From contig NZ_CP063849.1 of NCBI RefSeq assembly GCF_015277775.1, forward strand, positions 9,191,501 through 9,255,500: a stretch of DNA of 64,000 bases, read 5' to 3'. This stretch comes from Paludibaculum fermentans (GTDB taxonomy: Bacteria > Acidobacteriota > Terriglobia > Bryobacterales > Bryobacteraceae). Positions 8,271 to 16,774 of this stretch are shown piece after piece. Each line of letters begins with the position of its first letter. Position 1 is the first letter of the stretch. The position numbers and the translations under genes were made by a program. Under the pieces are notes generated by a model, which had not been told where the DNA came from, did not search any database, and saw only the letters and a program-made list of their open reading frames with translations.

Positions 8271-9074
8271 ATGCGCTCTTCACGTTGGGTCATCGGTTTC
8301 GCTGGGCTTCTCTTCATTTGGTGGGTTGGTGCTGAGTGGGTGTCGAAGGCTAGACAGCACGATCTGCCCAAGACCACCATCACCCGCCTTTACCCGCGTC
8401 CCGCTCAAGTAGCTGCGGCTGCGTTGGAATTGCCATTCTCAGACGTGCTTCATAACATCACTGTCAGTAGCTTCCGCGTGCTGGCCGGGTTCCTGCTGGC
8501 CGCGGTTGTCGCTGTGCCGTTAGGTTTTATCTTTGGCAGGCTCAGGACGGTCGCAGGCGCTTTTGAGCCGGTGAACGACTTCATTCGGTACCTGCCTGTA
8601 GCAGGCTTCAGCACCCTCGCCATTTTCTTGCTCGGTACTGGAGACGCCAGCGCTGTACTGGTCGTGTTCCTAGGTACAGCGTTTCATCTCGTTGTTGCTA
8701 ACACCGACGCCGTTAGGCGCGTGCCGACGGTGTACTTCGATCTCGGCCGCACAAAGGGCCTTAGCCGGTCGCAGTTGATACGGCGCATCCTCATTCCAGC
8801 CGCAGCACCCGCTATATGGGACAATCTGCGGATTTCGGTCGGATGGGCGTGGAGCTACGTAACCCTTGCCGAAATCATGGGTAGCGAAGGCGGCCTTGGC
8901 CACGCGATCGAGGTGTCCCGAAGGTATATACGCACGGATCAAGTTCTCGTTTGGATTACAATTGTCGGGCTGCTGGGCGTACTGTCCGATGTGGTGATGC
9001 GGTTTGCTGGTCACAGGATGTTCGGCTGGGCGTATGCTCTGTCGGCTATCGACCAGAAGGCGAGGAGAACATGA
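8271..9074 (+). CDS. ABC transporter permease (SsuC/TauC type)
   Basis: The 267-residue integral membrane protein has about six hydrophobic segments. Its cytoplasmic loop carries the EAA-like motif (DLGRTKGLSRSQLIRRILIPAAAPAIWDNLRI), which docks to the ATPase. It matches the BPD_transp_1 family of nitrate/sulfonate/taurine importers in length and layout. An AAAGAGG box lies upstream of the start. The stop overlaps the ATPase start by ATGA, so the two subunits should be made together. Partner: the binding protein at 7246-8238. Confidence 0.88.
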   Translation: MRSSRWVIGFAGLLFIWWVGAEWVSKARQHDLPKTTITRLYPRPAQVAAAALELPFSDVLHNITVSSFRVLAGFLLAAVVAVPLGFIFGRLRTVAGAFEPVNDFIRYLPVAGFSTLAIFLLGTGDASAVLVVFLGTAFHLVVANTDAVRRVPTVYFDLGRTKGLSRSQLIRRILIPAAAPAIWDNLRISVGWAWSYVTLAEIMGSEGGLGHAIEVSRRYIRTDQVLVWITIVGLLGVLSDVVMRFAGHRMFGWAYALSAIDQKARRT

Positions 9075-10648
9075 GCAGTCACTGGCTGGCTGGCGGAAGT
9101 CCTTCACGCCGAAAAGGAACGGCTATTTCTCTCTCTGGGGTCTCTAAACAGTACCCCTTGCCTGGTGGCGGCAATTTGGTCGTCTTCTCGAAGCTGGACC
9201 TTCGCATTGATGCCGGTAGTTTCACTGCGTTCCTCGGGCCGTCGGGTTGTGGGAAGTCCACGCTACTAAGACTGATTTCTGGGCTTGAACTGCCCGATAG
9301 CGGAACCATCAGTGTGGAGACTGCTAGCGATGGAGTCGGACGGCGAGCCGGCCTCATGCACCAAAGGTTTCCAACGTTGCCGTGGCTGACGGTGGCGGAA
9401 AACGTAGGACTCGGAATGAATCCCGAGAACAACAATATCGCTCAGGGCATACGTACTGCGGCGCCGATCGCGCAAGAGAGGGCCAACTACTATCTAGGGC
9501 GCGTCGGCTTGTTCGGCTGGCAGGACGCTCGCCCGCCAGAACTGGATCTAAGCGGCGGGATGCTGCAGAGGCTCGCGTTGGCCAGCACCCTTGCTATGGA
9601 CCCTGATCCGGTACTACTCGACGAACCGCTGGGAGCGCTGGACGCGCTCACACGAAGAGAACTCCAGTCGCTTATCCGTGAGCTCCATGAGACTGAGGGT
9701 GGAACGTATCTCATTGTCACCCATGATGTCGACGAGGCCCTAGCCGTTGCGGATCGTGTTGTTGTACTCGGGCCAGCTGGGATTGGTGTGCTCTACGACA
9801 GTCAGACTGCCAGCCGACCGCTTGACCGAGAGAGTCTCGTCCGACTCCTCCGCAGCACCCATTTGACGTTTGCTGCGGGCACGTGGAGCGGCTATGTGCC
9901 CGTTCAAAAGACATCGATGCGTCAGGGCACCAAGGCCTACGAGTTCTGGCCCGGGTTAAGCGACGAAGACCGGCTCACCGCACTTCGATCAGGCCGCGCT
10001 CACGGAGCATTCTTAACCATTCAAGCGCTCGCAACGCTAGAACACCGGCTGCAAGACCTTGACCTCAAAGTCGTTCACGCATTCTCTCGACCGACGACGT
10101 CGGCGATCTGCGAGCACGTGCTTTTGCACCCGCGGGCCCGATCTAGGTCAAGTTTACAGTGGTTGCTTCCTGGCGATGGATTGGAGGCGGCAATTGTAAG
10201 AAGGTTGGATCCAACGGCCTTCCCGTCTCGCGTTGCCATGAAGGACAGTCGCTCTGCGTGTATCGCGGCAGTCGCCGACGGGGAAGCAGACGCATGTATC
10301 GCCGACTTGGGATTCGCGCGCCGCCTGCTTAGCATGTGGCAATGGTTTCGCCTCGAGAGGCGCCCCCTGCCTGCCACGATCTGGCAGGATCTGTGGACAC
10401 TCCTCGTCATACCGCAAGCACAGATCGAGATACTTGGAGACGCTGTGGGACGGACCGTTCGGCGGCTTGCGCGAGATGCCGCTGCGGTTCCTGCCGTAGC
10501 TGCTGCGAAAGTGCACTATCCGAGCTTTGAAGAGAGCCAGCGCCTTCTTCGAGACGGAGTCCTCCACGAGGCATTTCGTAACTGGAATGGCCGTTGCTTT
10601 CCAGCCGTACAAGATGGCGATTCCCTGGGTGAGATAAGAGCGAAATGA
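9071..10648 (+). CDS. ABC ATPase fused to a binding-protein-like C-terminal domain
   Basis: The 525-residue protein starts at ATG 9071 (ATGA overlap with the permease). Residues 15-255 are a complete ABC ATPase: Walker A GPSGCGKS (56-63), Q-loop Gln98, signature LSGGM (160-164), Walker B VLLDEP (181-186) and His218. Residues about 264-525 resemble a NitT/TauT periplasmic binding domain (AAGTWSGYVP; LRSGRAHGAFLTIQAL; LDLKVVHAF) but without a signal peptide, so it must be cytoplasmic. NitT/NrtC ATPases carry a comparable C-terminal regulatory domain that senses intracellular substrate. Here the domain may report ligand status to the downstream signalling genes (inference). Confidence 0.85.
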   Translation: MSSHWLAGGSPSRRKGTAISLSGVSKQYPLPGGGNLVVFSKLDLRIDAGSFTAFLGPSGCGKSTLLRLISGLELPDSGTISVETASDGVGRRAGLMHQRFPTLPWLTVAENVGLGMNPENNNIAQGIRTAAPIAQERANYYLGRVGLFGWQDARPPELDLSGGMLQRLALASTLAMDPDPVLLDEPLGALDALTRRELQSLIRELHETEGGTYLIVTHDVDEALAVADRVVVLGPAGIGVLYDSQTASRPLDRESLVRLLRSTHLTFAAGTWSGYVPVQKTSMRQGTKAYEFWPGLSDEDRLTALRSGRAHGAFLTIQALATLEHRLQDLDLKVVHAFSRPTTSAICEHVLLHPRARSRSSLQWLLPGDGLEAAIVRRLDPTAFPSRVAMKDSRSACIAAVADGEADACIADLGFARRLLSMWQWFRLERRPLPATIWQDLWTLLVIPQAQIEILGDAVGRTVRRLARDAAAVPAVAAAKVHYPSFEESQRLLRDGVLHEAFRNWNGRCFPAVQDGDSLGEIRAK

Positions 10649-13164
10649 CAATTCAGCCAAAACAGAAGCCTTCACCGGTCGCGTTGCACGATGGAACAAG
10701 CGCACGCGCTGCCAAGGCAGCGATAGACGCCGTGCGCATAGAACGCCCAGATGAGTTTCGACGAGTATTCCTGAATGAACACGGTAACTCCATTGAAGCT
10801 TGGGACAAGCAGGACGGGAACGTAAAAACCCTGGTCGATATTGGGTTGCTGGAACAACTACCAGATGGGAAGTGGCGGTGCCCCTTTCTGCTCACAACAT
10901 GGGAGGATCACTACTACCTAAGCGACTGGCCCGGCGGAGAGCAGGACTTCGATGAGTTCGAAGTGTTCTGTCCTCACGTCGAAACTCGATTCTTCAGCAA
11001 CCTTTGCCAGGCGCGCCCCGGGGATTACGTCCTGGATCTTGGGACTGGCAGCGGAATCCTGCTGATTGAAGCAGCTAGGCGCGGTGCTCGAGGACTTGGC
11101 ATCGACATCTCCTTGCGCGCATTGGATTTCGCCCGAGCGAACGCACAACTAAATGGTCTTGCTGATCGTGTGAGGTTTGATCGCGGAGACATTACCGACC
11201 CGGCTCAGTACCAATCGTGGGGGTCTCCCAATCTCGTTATCTGCAATCCTCCTTTCGAGCCTGTACCTGACGATCTCGGCTTCCCTCGCCGTCCGCTCCA
11301 CTCGGCGGCAGGACCGACCGGGGACGGCCCGACGCGAGCCATACTCGCTGCTCTTCGCTCGTGGTCGCACCGCCCAGATCTCTTTCAGTTCGTGCTGTTT
11401 TCACTGGGATCCGCCCCGGAAGCGGAGAACGAGCCAGACCATATCTTCTTGACGGAACCGTTGCGACGAGCCGCCGGAGATCTAGGCTGCATGCTGGAAC
11501 TGCGGGAACTGCTGCGACCACTGAAGATCGATGATTACTTGGTGTTGAACTTCCGTCGCGGTACAAATGACGCTGAAGCGTGGCGGAAGCGTATGTCATC
11601 TGCAGGACTTGGGACATTGCATCTTCTCTTTGCGAATCTGTATGCCTGCCCTGGCTCGTCGAGAGGGGGGGTGCCAACGACGCGCTGGACACGACACCGC
11701 AATACCTTCCCGGAAGACGTGTGTTTCGTTTGGCCCCTTGGTGTCACGAGTCGAAGTCGTGGGTCCGACGGCGCCGCTGAAGGGGACTTCATTCGGGAGC
11801 ACCTGAATTCACTAATTGTGGCGAAGGAAAAGTCGATGGAGGGGCAGACTATTGATCTTCGACTTGACGACGTTAGGATTCAATCGTACCTCCGTGACAT
11901 CATCTCCGACGGCACCCTTTACGGGAGGCTCCGGCCGTTAGTAATCCTGGATATTCCGAAGCCGGCTGCGGGTGACAACGGCTCGGAGGTCGGCCTCCTT
12001 ACGATCGCGGGCGACGATGTAGTCCGGTTTGAAAAATGTGATGATCGGAAGTTGGAGGAGACACTCGGGACAATTGTTAGCGGCCGAGTGTTCACGATGA
12101 GTGCAGACGTGAGGGTGCCCGACGCCACAAGCCCAGACTTTATCCGCACATGCATCGATTCCATGGATGTCAGCAAACTAGCTTCCCTCAGACACTGGTC
12201 GGGATCGACCTTTCAGCGCTTTGTTGTGATTAGCTCAGCATTCCAACCGTTGACCCCCCTGCAACAATTGTTCTTTGCCCACTTTCTGTCGGAGCTTGCG
12301 GCCGCAGCGATTCGGGAACGGGCACGAACCAAGGAAGTGCTCGCTGATGCGTCTTTTATGCTTGGACACGATCTCAAGAACCGCCTTGGAACCCTTCCGA
12401 TGCAGGCTCTGATCGATAGCCTCTGGGCAGGGGATACGGCCGGCGCTCGTTCGCAGGCCCTTCGGTTGGATCGAGAAGTTGATTCGCTTTATTGCATCGG
12501 CTCTCTATTCTCGGTCCTGGCTAAATCGACTGAAGGTTGCTTACCCCTGGAGTGGCTCGCACCTAAGTTTCGGTCTGGTTGGCCGCGCTCGTTCAGCCAA
12601 TCTGATCTGAGGGAACTCGGCGCAGCATTCGGACAGCTTGCTGCCGAGGCGATATTAGCTGTGGATCGTGATAACGAACTTGCGATCACCATGATCGACG
12701 CTGATGGTCCGCATGTCATCCGTGCGGAACATAGGAATCCCATTTCTCGCTTTTCGCCATTCAACGCCGAGGCCGAGCAGGAAATCCCGGCCGCCGCGTT
12801 CTTAGCTGGTTTGGCTGAACTCTGCCGAAATGCCGCGCGCGCGGTACTGAACCCGTCAAAGCGTGAATTCTTTATGCGCGCCCATGGCGGCCTGAAGATT
12901 GAATACGAAGTGTCTACGGACAGTGCCAGTAGGTCAGTGACAGTCACAGTGTGGAATCCGTTCGTTGGGAAACTACAGAAGGTTACCTCTCTGGATCGGA
13001 TTCAGAACGTTTATCGCGAGTTTGGCGATGCCATTCGGCTGGAGGCGCCCGTAATCGTCGACGCGAATCCCCACAGGCCCGGACCAGGGCAGTATGCAAT
13101 GTCCTCGTGCACATTCTATCCGGCACGCTTGAACTTCAGGAGGAAAACGGCACATGAAGGGTAG
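10645..13164 (+). CDS. Methyltransferase fused to a histidine-kinase-like module
   Basis: This 839-residue protein overlaps the ATPase gene by ATGA. Residues about 110-300 form a class I SAM methyltransferase: motif I VLDLGTGSG (129-137), an acidic IDIS turn, and the NPPF tetrapeptide (201-204) used by HemK/PrmC-like and N6-adenine enzymes. A middle region (about 400-560) resembles a GAF/PAS-type sensor. Near the C-terminus, GHDLKNRL places His575 like a phosphoacceptor H-box, and ELCRNAARAV places Asn729 like the N-box of a GHKL ATPase. The later G-boxes are weak, so kinase activity is uncertain. No membrane segment is seen. I know of no standard family with this combination. Confidence 0.65.
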   Translation: MTIQPKQKPSPVALHDGTSARAAKAAIDAVRIERPDEFRRVFLNEHGNSIEAWDKQDGNVKTLVDIGLLEQLPDGKWRCPFLLTTWEDHYYLSDWPGGEQDFDEFEVFCPHVETRFFSNLCQARPGDYVLDLGTGSGILLIEAARRGARGLGIDISLRALDFARANAQLNGLADRVRFDRGDITDPAQYQSWGSPNLVICNPPFEPVPDDLGFPRRPLHSAAGPTGDGPTRAILAALRSWSHRPDLFQFVLFSLGSAPEAENEPDHIFLTEPLRRAAGDLGCMLELRELLRPLKIDDYLVLNFRRGTNDAEAWRKRMSSAGLGTLHLLFANLYACPGSSRGGVPTTRWTRHRNTFPEDVCFVWPLGVTSRSRGSDGAAEGDFIREHLNSLIVAKEKSMEGQTIDLRLDDVRIQSYLRDIISDGTLYGRLRPLVILDIPKPAAGDNGSEVGLLTIAGDDVVRFEKCDDRKLEETLGTIVSGRVFTMSADVRVPDATSPDFIRTCIDSMDVSKLASLRHWSGSTFQRFVVISSAFQPLTPLQQLFFAHFLSELAAAAIRERARTKEVLADASFMLGHDLKNRLGTLPMQALIDSLWAGDTAGARSQALRLDREVDSLYCIGSLFSVLAKSTEGCLPLEWLAPKFRSGWPRSFSQSDLRELGAAFGQLAAEAILAVDRDNELAITMIDADGPHVIRAEHRNPISRFSPFNAEAEQEIPAAAFLAGLAELCRNAARAVLNPSKREFFMRAHGGLKIEYEVSTDSASRSVTVTVWNPFVGKLQKVTSLDRIQNVYREFGDAIRLEAPVIVDANPHRPGPGQYAMSSCTFYPARLNFRRKTAHEG

Positions 13165-14452
13165 ACGCTTGAAGCTCTTTGTTATCAATGACGAGTGGGA
13201 CTTCGCCAAACCTGATTCTGACTTGATCGAGGTTGTCACCTTAGACGAAGGCCTTGTCGGCAAGAAGACTGACTGCCTACAGTCTTGGCACCAACATATG
13301 AGATTGTGGGGAACCGGCACGCCGCCGGAGTTTGATGTGCTGCTGATAGACATCAAATTTGAGATCGATGACACGGACCCGGAGTACCATGCTGAGTCGC
13401 AGACGAACATTAATCCTTATGGCCTCCTGCACGCGCTGCCGTTCGTGGCGCGTCAGGGTCTTACGCGGTGGCCCTTTGTCTGGTCGCTACATAGTGGCGA
13501 TCCAGGATCCGTAGCCAATGATCCTGTGGCGATATTCGCCTTCGGGCTGCTGTGCGCAATGGAGCGTAGGTCTGAGATTGTGTGGAATGAGCGCACGCAA
13601 GAGGAGGAGACTTGGCGATGGGACGGCTATGAACTCGCAGCGATCCCGGAGTACTTCTCGCGGTGGATCCCGAGTGCTCCGAAGGGGAATCCGAAGGCCG
13701 TTTGGCCCCAGTTGGTTGACAGATATCGCAGTAAGCTTATTGAGAGCGTCGCATGTGGAGACATCCGAATTGCTACTCGGGAACTTGACCGGCTGTTGGC
13801 TGCCGCCCAGTCGAAGCAGGCGGCTGAGATTCGATTGTTGGACGAAGGTTCATTGTCGTTGAAGCGGGGGTATCGCGAAGATTCCATCGCATTACCCTCG
13901 CTATTCGCAGATGTTTTGCAGCCAAAAGGTGTTCGGTGGAGCAACGGGGGCGACACCTCCATTGTTGCGAAGTACCTCGCCGACCTAAAAGGGGCGTCAA
14001 CCGTGGACGACGCCACGTTTCTATATAGCAAGGTGTGTGAGATTCGACAAGCGCTGGGTCCTGCCTTCGAGAAGTTTGATGAGGTAGTAACGGACAACAG
14101 TTCAGCTGGGCTCAGCTACACTCGCCTGCTCGGCCAGCGATCGCCGGAGAAGGTCGCGGTGGCATTGTTCTTGTGTTGGTGGCTTGATCTCGATTACTAC
14201 ACCCGCCCGAAGCGAACGGCAGATCTAATCAAGTACTGCGGACTCAGGAAAGACTACAACTCTCTAATCGGTCCCTTGGATAAAGCTGGCTTCGGCCGGA
14301 GGCCGCAGGTATTCCTCGATTCCCTGGGAACCGTGCCGCTGGAAGATCCGCTCTACAGAGAGGTCGGCGAACTTCATCAGCGAGAAGTGATGAAAACAGG
14401 CCTCCGAACGGAGGAGTGGTGTCCGTCGTGCCTGCTGGTTGAAGAGGAGTAG
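13154..14452 (+). CDS. Receiver-like protein with unknown C-terminal domain
   Basis: The 432-residue protein overlaps the kinase-like gene by 11 bases. Its first 125 residues fit a response-regulator receiver fold with insertions: LKLFVINDEW ends in an acidic pair (Asp13/Glu14), FDVLLIDIKF gives a candidate phosphoacceptor Asp66, and WPFVWSLHSGDP provides the later hydroxyl residue. The remaining 300 residues are helical with no recognised DNA-binding motif, and there is a CPSC near the end. It is the last gene of the five-gene operon and a natural phosphotransfer partner of the upstream histidine-kinase-like protein. The receiver assignment is by pattern, not by search. Confidence 0.55.
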   Translation: MKGRRLKLFVINDEWDFAKPDSDLIEVVTLDEGLVGKKTDCLQSWHQHMRLWGTGTPPEFDVLLIDIKFEIDDTDPEYHAESQTNINPYGLLHALPFVARQGLTRWPFVWSLHSGDPGSVANDPVAIFAFGLLCAMERRSEIVWNERTQEEETWRWDGYELAAIPEYFSRWIPSAPKGNPKAVWPQLVDRYRSKLIESVACGDIRIATRELDRLLAAAQSKQAAEIRLLDEGSLSLKRGYREDSIALPSLFADVLQPKGVRWSNGGDTSIVAKYLADLKGASTVDDATFLYSKVCEIRQALGPAFEKFDEVVTDNSSAGLSYTRLLGQRSPEKVAVALFLCWWLDLDYYTRPKRTADLIKYCGLRKDYNSLIGPLDKAGFGRRPQVFLDSLGTVPLEDPLYREVGELHQREVMKTGLRTEEWCPSCLLVEEE

Positions 14453-14488
14453 GAGTTACTGTAGTCCTCCGGAGGAGTGTGGCTATCT

Positions 14489-14823
14489 TCAATCCAGAAC
14501 TGGCAGTTCTGTGCCCGGCGGATCAACTTCGATCGGGGGCAGAAGCCGTCCAGGCGTTGGTTGCCATGTCCAGCAGGACCCATTGTCTTCGACCAAATAG
14601 GGCCGAGTTCCGGCGCGCCTGGCCGCAGTCTGTTTGAAGAAGAAGGCGATGCTTTGCGAGACGCATGAATCGCGGATCTGCCGACCCCACGCGTCGTCGC
14701 ACGCCCGGAATCCCCTCCCGGACTCACCGCCGACAATCACCTGATCAGTGCCCGTCAGATCGAGAAACCCCAGGGGGCCGAGGAGAGGCCCCGCGCTAAC
14801 AAAGGCTAAGCTAGGGTTATCTC
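14489..14823 (-). pseudogene. DUF5131 (phage Gp37/Gp68-like) C-terminal remnant
   Basis: On the - strand an open stretch with no good start encodes the conserved end of DUF5131 proteins: a FVSAGPLLGPL segment, then VIVGGESGRG, then an IRDSCVSQSIAFFFKQ helix. Only about 110 of the usual 230 or more residues remain, and the frame runs into a TGA at 14894-14896 upstream. Intact relatives are common in phages and have a radical-SAM-like fold. It is downstream of the tail-fibre gene at the edge of the prophage, so it is either a decayed phage gene or marks the insertion junction. Confidence 0.6.
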
Positions 14824-14905
14824 CTGGGCCAGAATAGGGCGAACACGAGTAGGGTGACTGAAAACCGCTGACGAGTGGATGGGAGTTGGTCAGTCAATCG
14901 TCGTG

Positions 14906-16774
14906 TCAAGGGCTAGAGTACAGGAGGATATACCCCAAAGTGACGCCGGCGCTATTCTTCACCTTGATCACGCCTGACCAGCCAGTTGGGTTGGAAGCCT
15001 CCATAAGTTCGGCGAAACGGTAGCCGTTGCCGGAGCCGCCAGCAAGGATTAGTTCGCCGTTGGCGGTGAGTTCAAGGAGGGTGCTGTCGGCGAGGTTGGA
15101 GCCGGGGCCAGTGACCTTGATGGGAGAGGTTGTGTTGTCCGAGGCGGCGATGACGATCGGGCCGACGGCGACGCCGGAGGCCATGTGCGGCGTTTGGGAG
15201 GTCCAAGTACGAGCGTAGGCTTTCTGCGCGTCGGCCCCTTGCTGGAGGCATGCGCCCCAAAGGTTGATGTCGCCCGTGGTCCAGTCGTCGCCATTGCCGG
15301 CGAACTGGCGGGCGACGATCCACAGGCCGGTCTGGCCGCTCGCCAGCGTGCCGGTGACATTGAAGCGCTGCCAGGAGGTCGTCAGGGTCACCTGTGTGGG
15401 ACCGGCGAGGTAGGCCGCATAGGCGTTGTTGACGATGGCCAGTGAGATCTTGCGCGTGCCGGAGAGGACGCGGGCCCAGATGTAGAAGGTGTAGGTTCCG
15501 CCGTCTGTGAGGCCTGCGACCTGCTGCTGGATGACGGGCGTCGTCGTGACGGCGATAACCGCATCCGCAGTGTGGTTGCCGTCCGGCGCGATGATGGCGC
15601 TCGAGGTGACGGAGCACGAGCCGCCGTTCTTGTCCCACGCGGCTGCGGCGAAGTTCTCAGAGTGCTTCGCCATGTTCTCCAGCGGGCCGCCGATCGTTTG
15701 GTGTGGACCGCAGTCGACGGGCCCGGTGAAGTGGTCACCGGCGCGGTCGGCGGGGACGTAGCCGAGGGCATTCGTGATTTCTCCCGCGACGGGCGGCGCC
15801 GCGTTCACGATGACACTAACGCGGTCGTTGGTCGGATCGTCGGCCGCGCTTATCGTAACGCGCGTGCCTTCGACCAGATTGATGGCGCGGCGCGTGCCGA
15901 TATCGGTCCCGTCCTTCTGGACCTTCACTGGTAACTCGCCGCTCACGATGTCGCTGGCGGTGTGGGTGTGCTCCGGTAGATCGGCCGCCGCGATGCTTGC
16001 TCCTGCGGTCACCCGGCCCTTGGCATCGACTGTTACCTTCGGATACGCGCCCGGCGAGGCACCGGAGGGCGGCAACGAGAGCACACCCGACTCGACAGCG
16101 AGGCCGCCGGCTGGATCAACCTGCACGATCCCCTTGCTCGCGTAGCCGGCGTCCGGATAGGAGAAAGCGCCGAACGTCTGCCCGGGCGCGAAATCGACGA
16201 TGGCGTCCATGGCGAGATGATTCTGCGCGTTCAGAGCCATGCCGAGGTCGCCCGAGTCATCGGCCCGCCGCCATTTCACGCCGCCGGTGTTCGGCAGACG
16301 GACGAGGCCGGTGCCGGACTTCGCCCCGGATCCAAATTGAGCGCCATCCTGAAAGGTCTTGTTGCCGGTCACGACCTGGTCGCCGGCTGAGCGGACGTAG
16401 TTGCGCGCGGAAACCGCGCCGAGCTCGTTCTCGATGGCCAGAACCGCGGACTGGAGCGCCGTCAAGAAGCCGGAAACCATGTTGGCCCGGACGGTGGAAC
16501 CGTTCTGGTGCACGGCGGCGGCGGTTCCGAAGGCGCCGCGGATGCAGCCGGTGAACTGATTCGCGGTCTTTGCCGCGTAGATGATGAGCTCGTCGTCGAT
16601 TGAGAGAATGCCGTAGGTGTCGGCGAAGCCCATAGAGGTGGATGCCACGCTGATCGTCGAGTCGCCGGCACCGATCGCGTTGGTGGCCGTGGTTTCCAGC
16701 GGCTTCGATTGGAAGGCGTCCACCGGCGTGAACAGGCTCGAGGCGTCGTCGATCGCGGTCGGGAACTTAGGCAT
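14906..16774 (-). CDS. Phage tail fibre / receptor-binding protein
   Basis: ATG 16774 is chosen because GAGGGG lies just upstream; it overlaps the preceding tail gene by 8 bases. The 622-residue product starts with a small tail-attachment region (FPTAIDDASSLFTPVDAF) and a domain with alternating Thr/Ser/Gly. A SAGDQVVTGNKTFQDG segment follows, typical of fibre shafts. Then come PKVTVDAKGRVTAG and EHTHTASDI motifs seen in many tail fibres, and a jelly-roll-like carbohydrate-binding region (about 380-520; TYTFYIWARV...W). It would sit at the tail tip and recognise the host surface. It is the last gene of the late operon. Confidence 0.8.
   Translation of the reverse strand: MPKFPTAIDDASSLFTPVDAFQSKPLETTATNAIGAGDSTISVASTSMGFADTYGILSIDDELIIYAAKTANQFTGCIRGAFGTAAAVHQNGSTVRANMVSGFLTALQSAVLAIENELGAVSARNYVRSAGDQVVTGNKTFQDGAQFGSGAKSGTGLVRLPNTGGVKWRRADDSGDLGMALNAQNHLAMDAIVDFAPGQTFGAFSYPDAGYASKGIVQVDPAGGLAVESGVLSLPPSGASPGAYPKVTVDAKGRVTAGASIAAADLPEHTHTASDIVSGELPVKVQKDGTDIGTRRAINLVEGTRVTISAADDPTNDRVSVIVNAAPPVAGEITNALGYVPADRAGDHFTGPVDCGPHQTIGGPLENMAKHSENFAAAAWDKNGGSCSVTSSAIIAPDGNHTADAVIAVTTTPVIQQQVAGLTDGGTYTFYIWARVLSGTRKISLAIVNNAYAAYLAGPTQVTLTTSWQRFNVTGTLASGQTGLWIVARQFAGNGDDWTTGDINLWGACLQQGADAQKAYARTWTSQTPHMASGVAVGPIVIAASDNTTSPIKVTGPGSNLADSTLLELTANGELILAGGSGNGYRFAELMEASNPTGWSGVIKVKNSAGVTLGYILLYSSP

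Noticed and set aside
14465-14476. Palindrome TCCTCCGGAGGA after the receiver-like gene as a terminator
   Set aside because: A perfect palindrome with only a minimal loop and no T-run; too weak to call.
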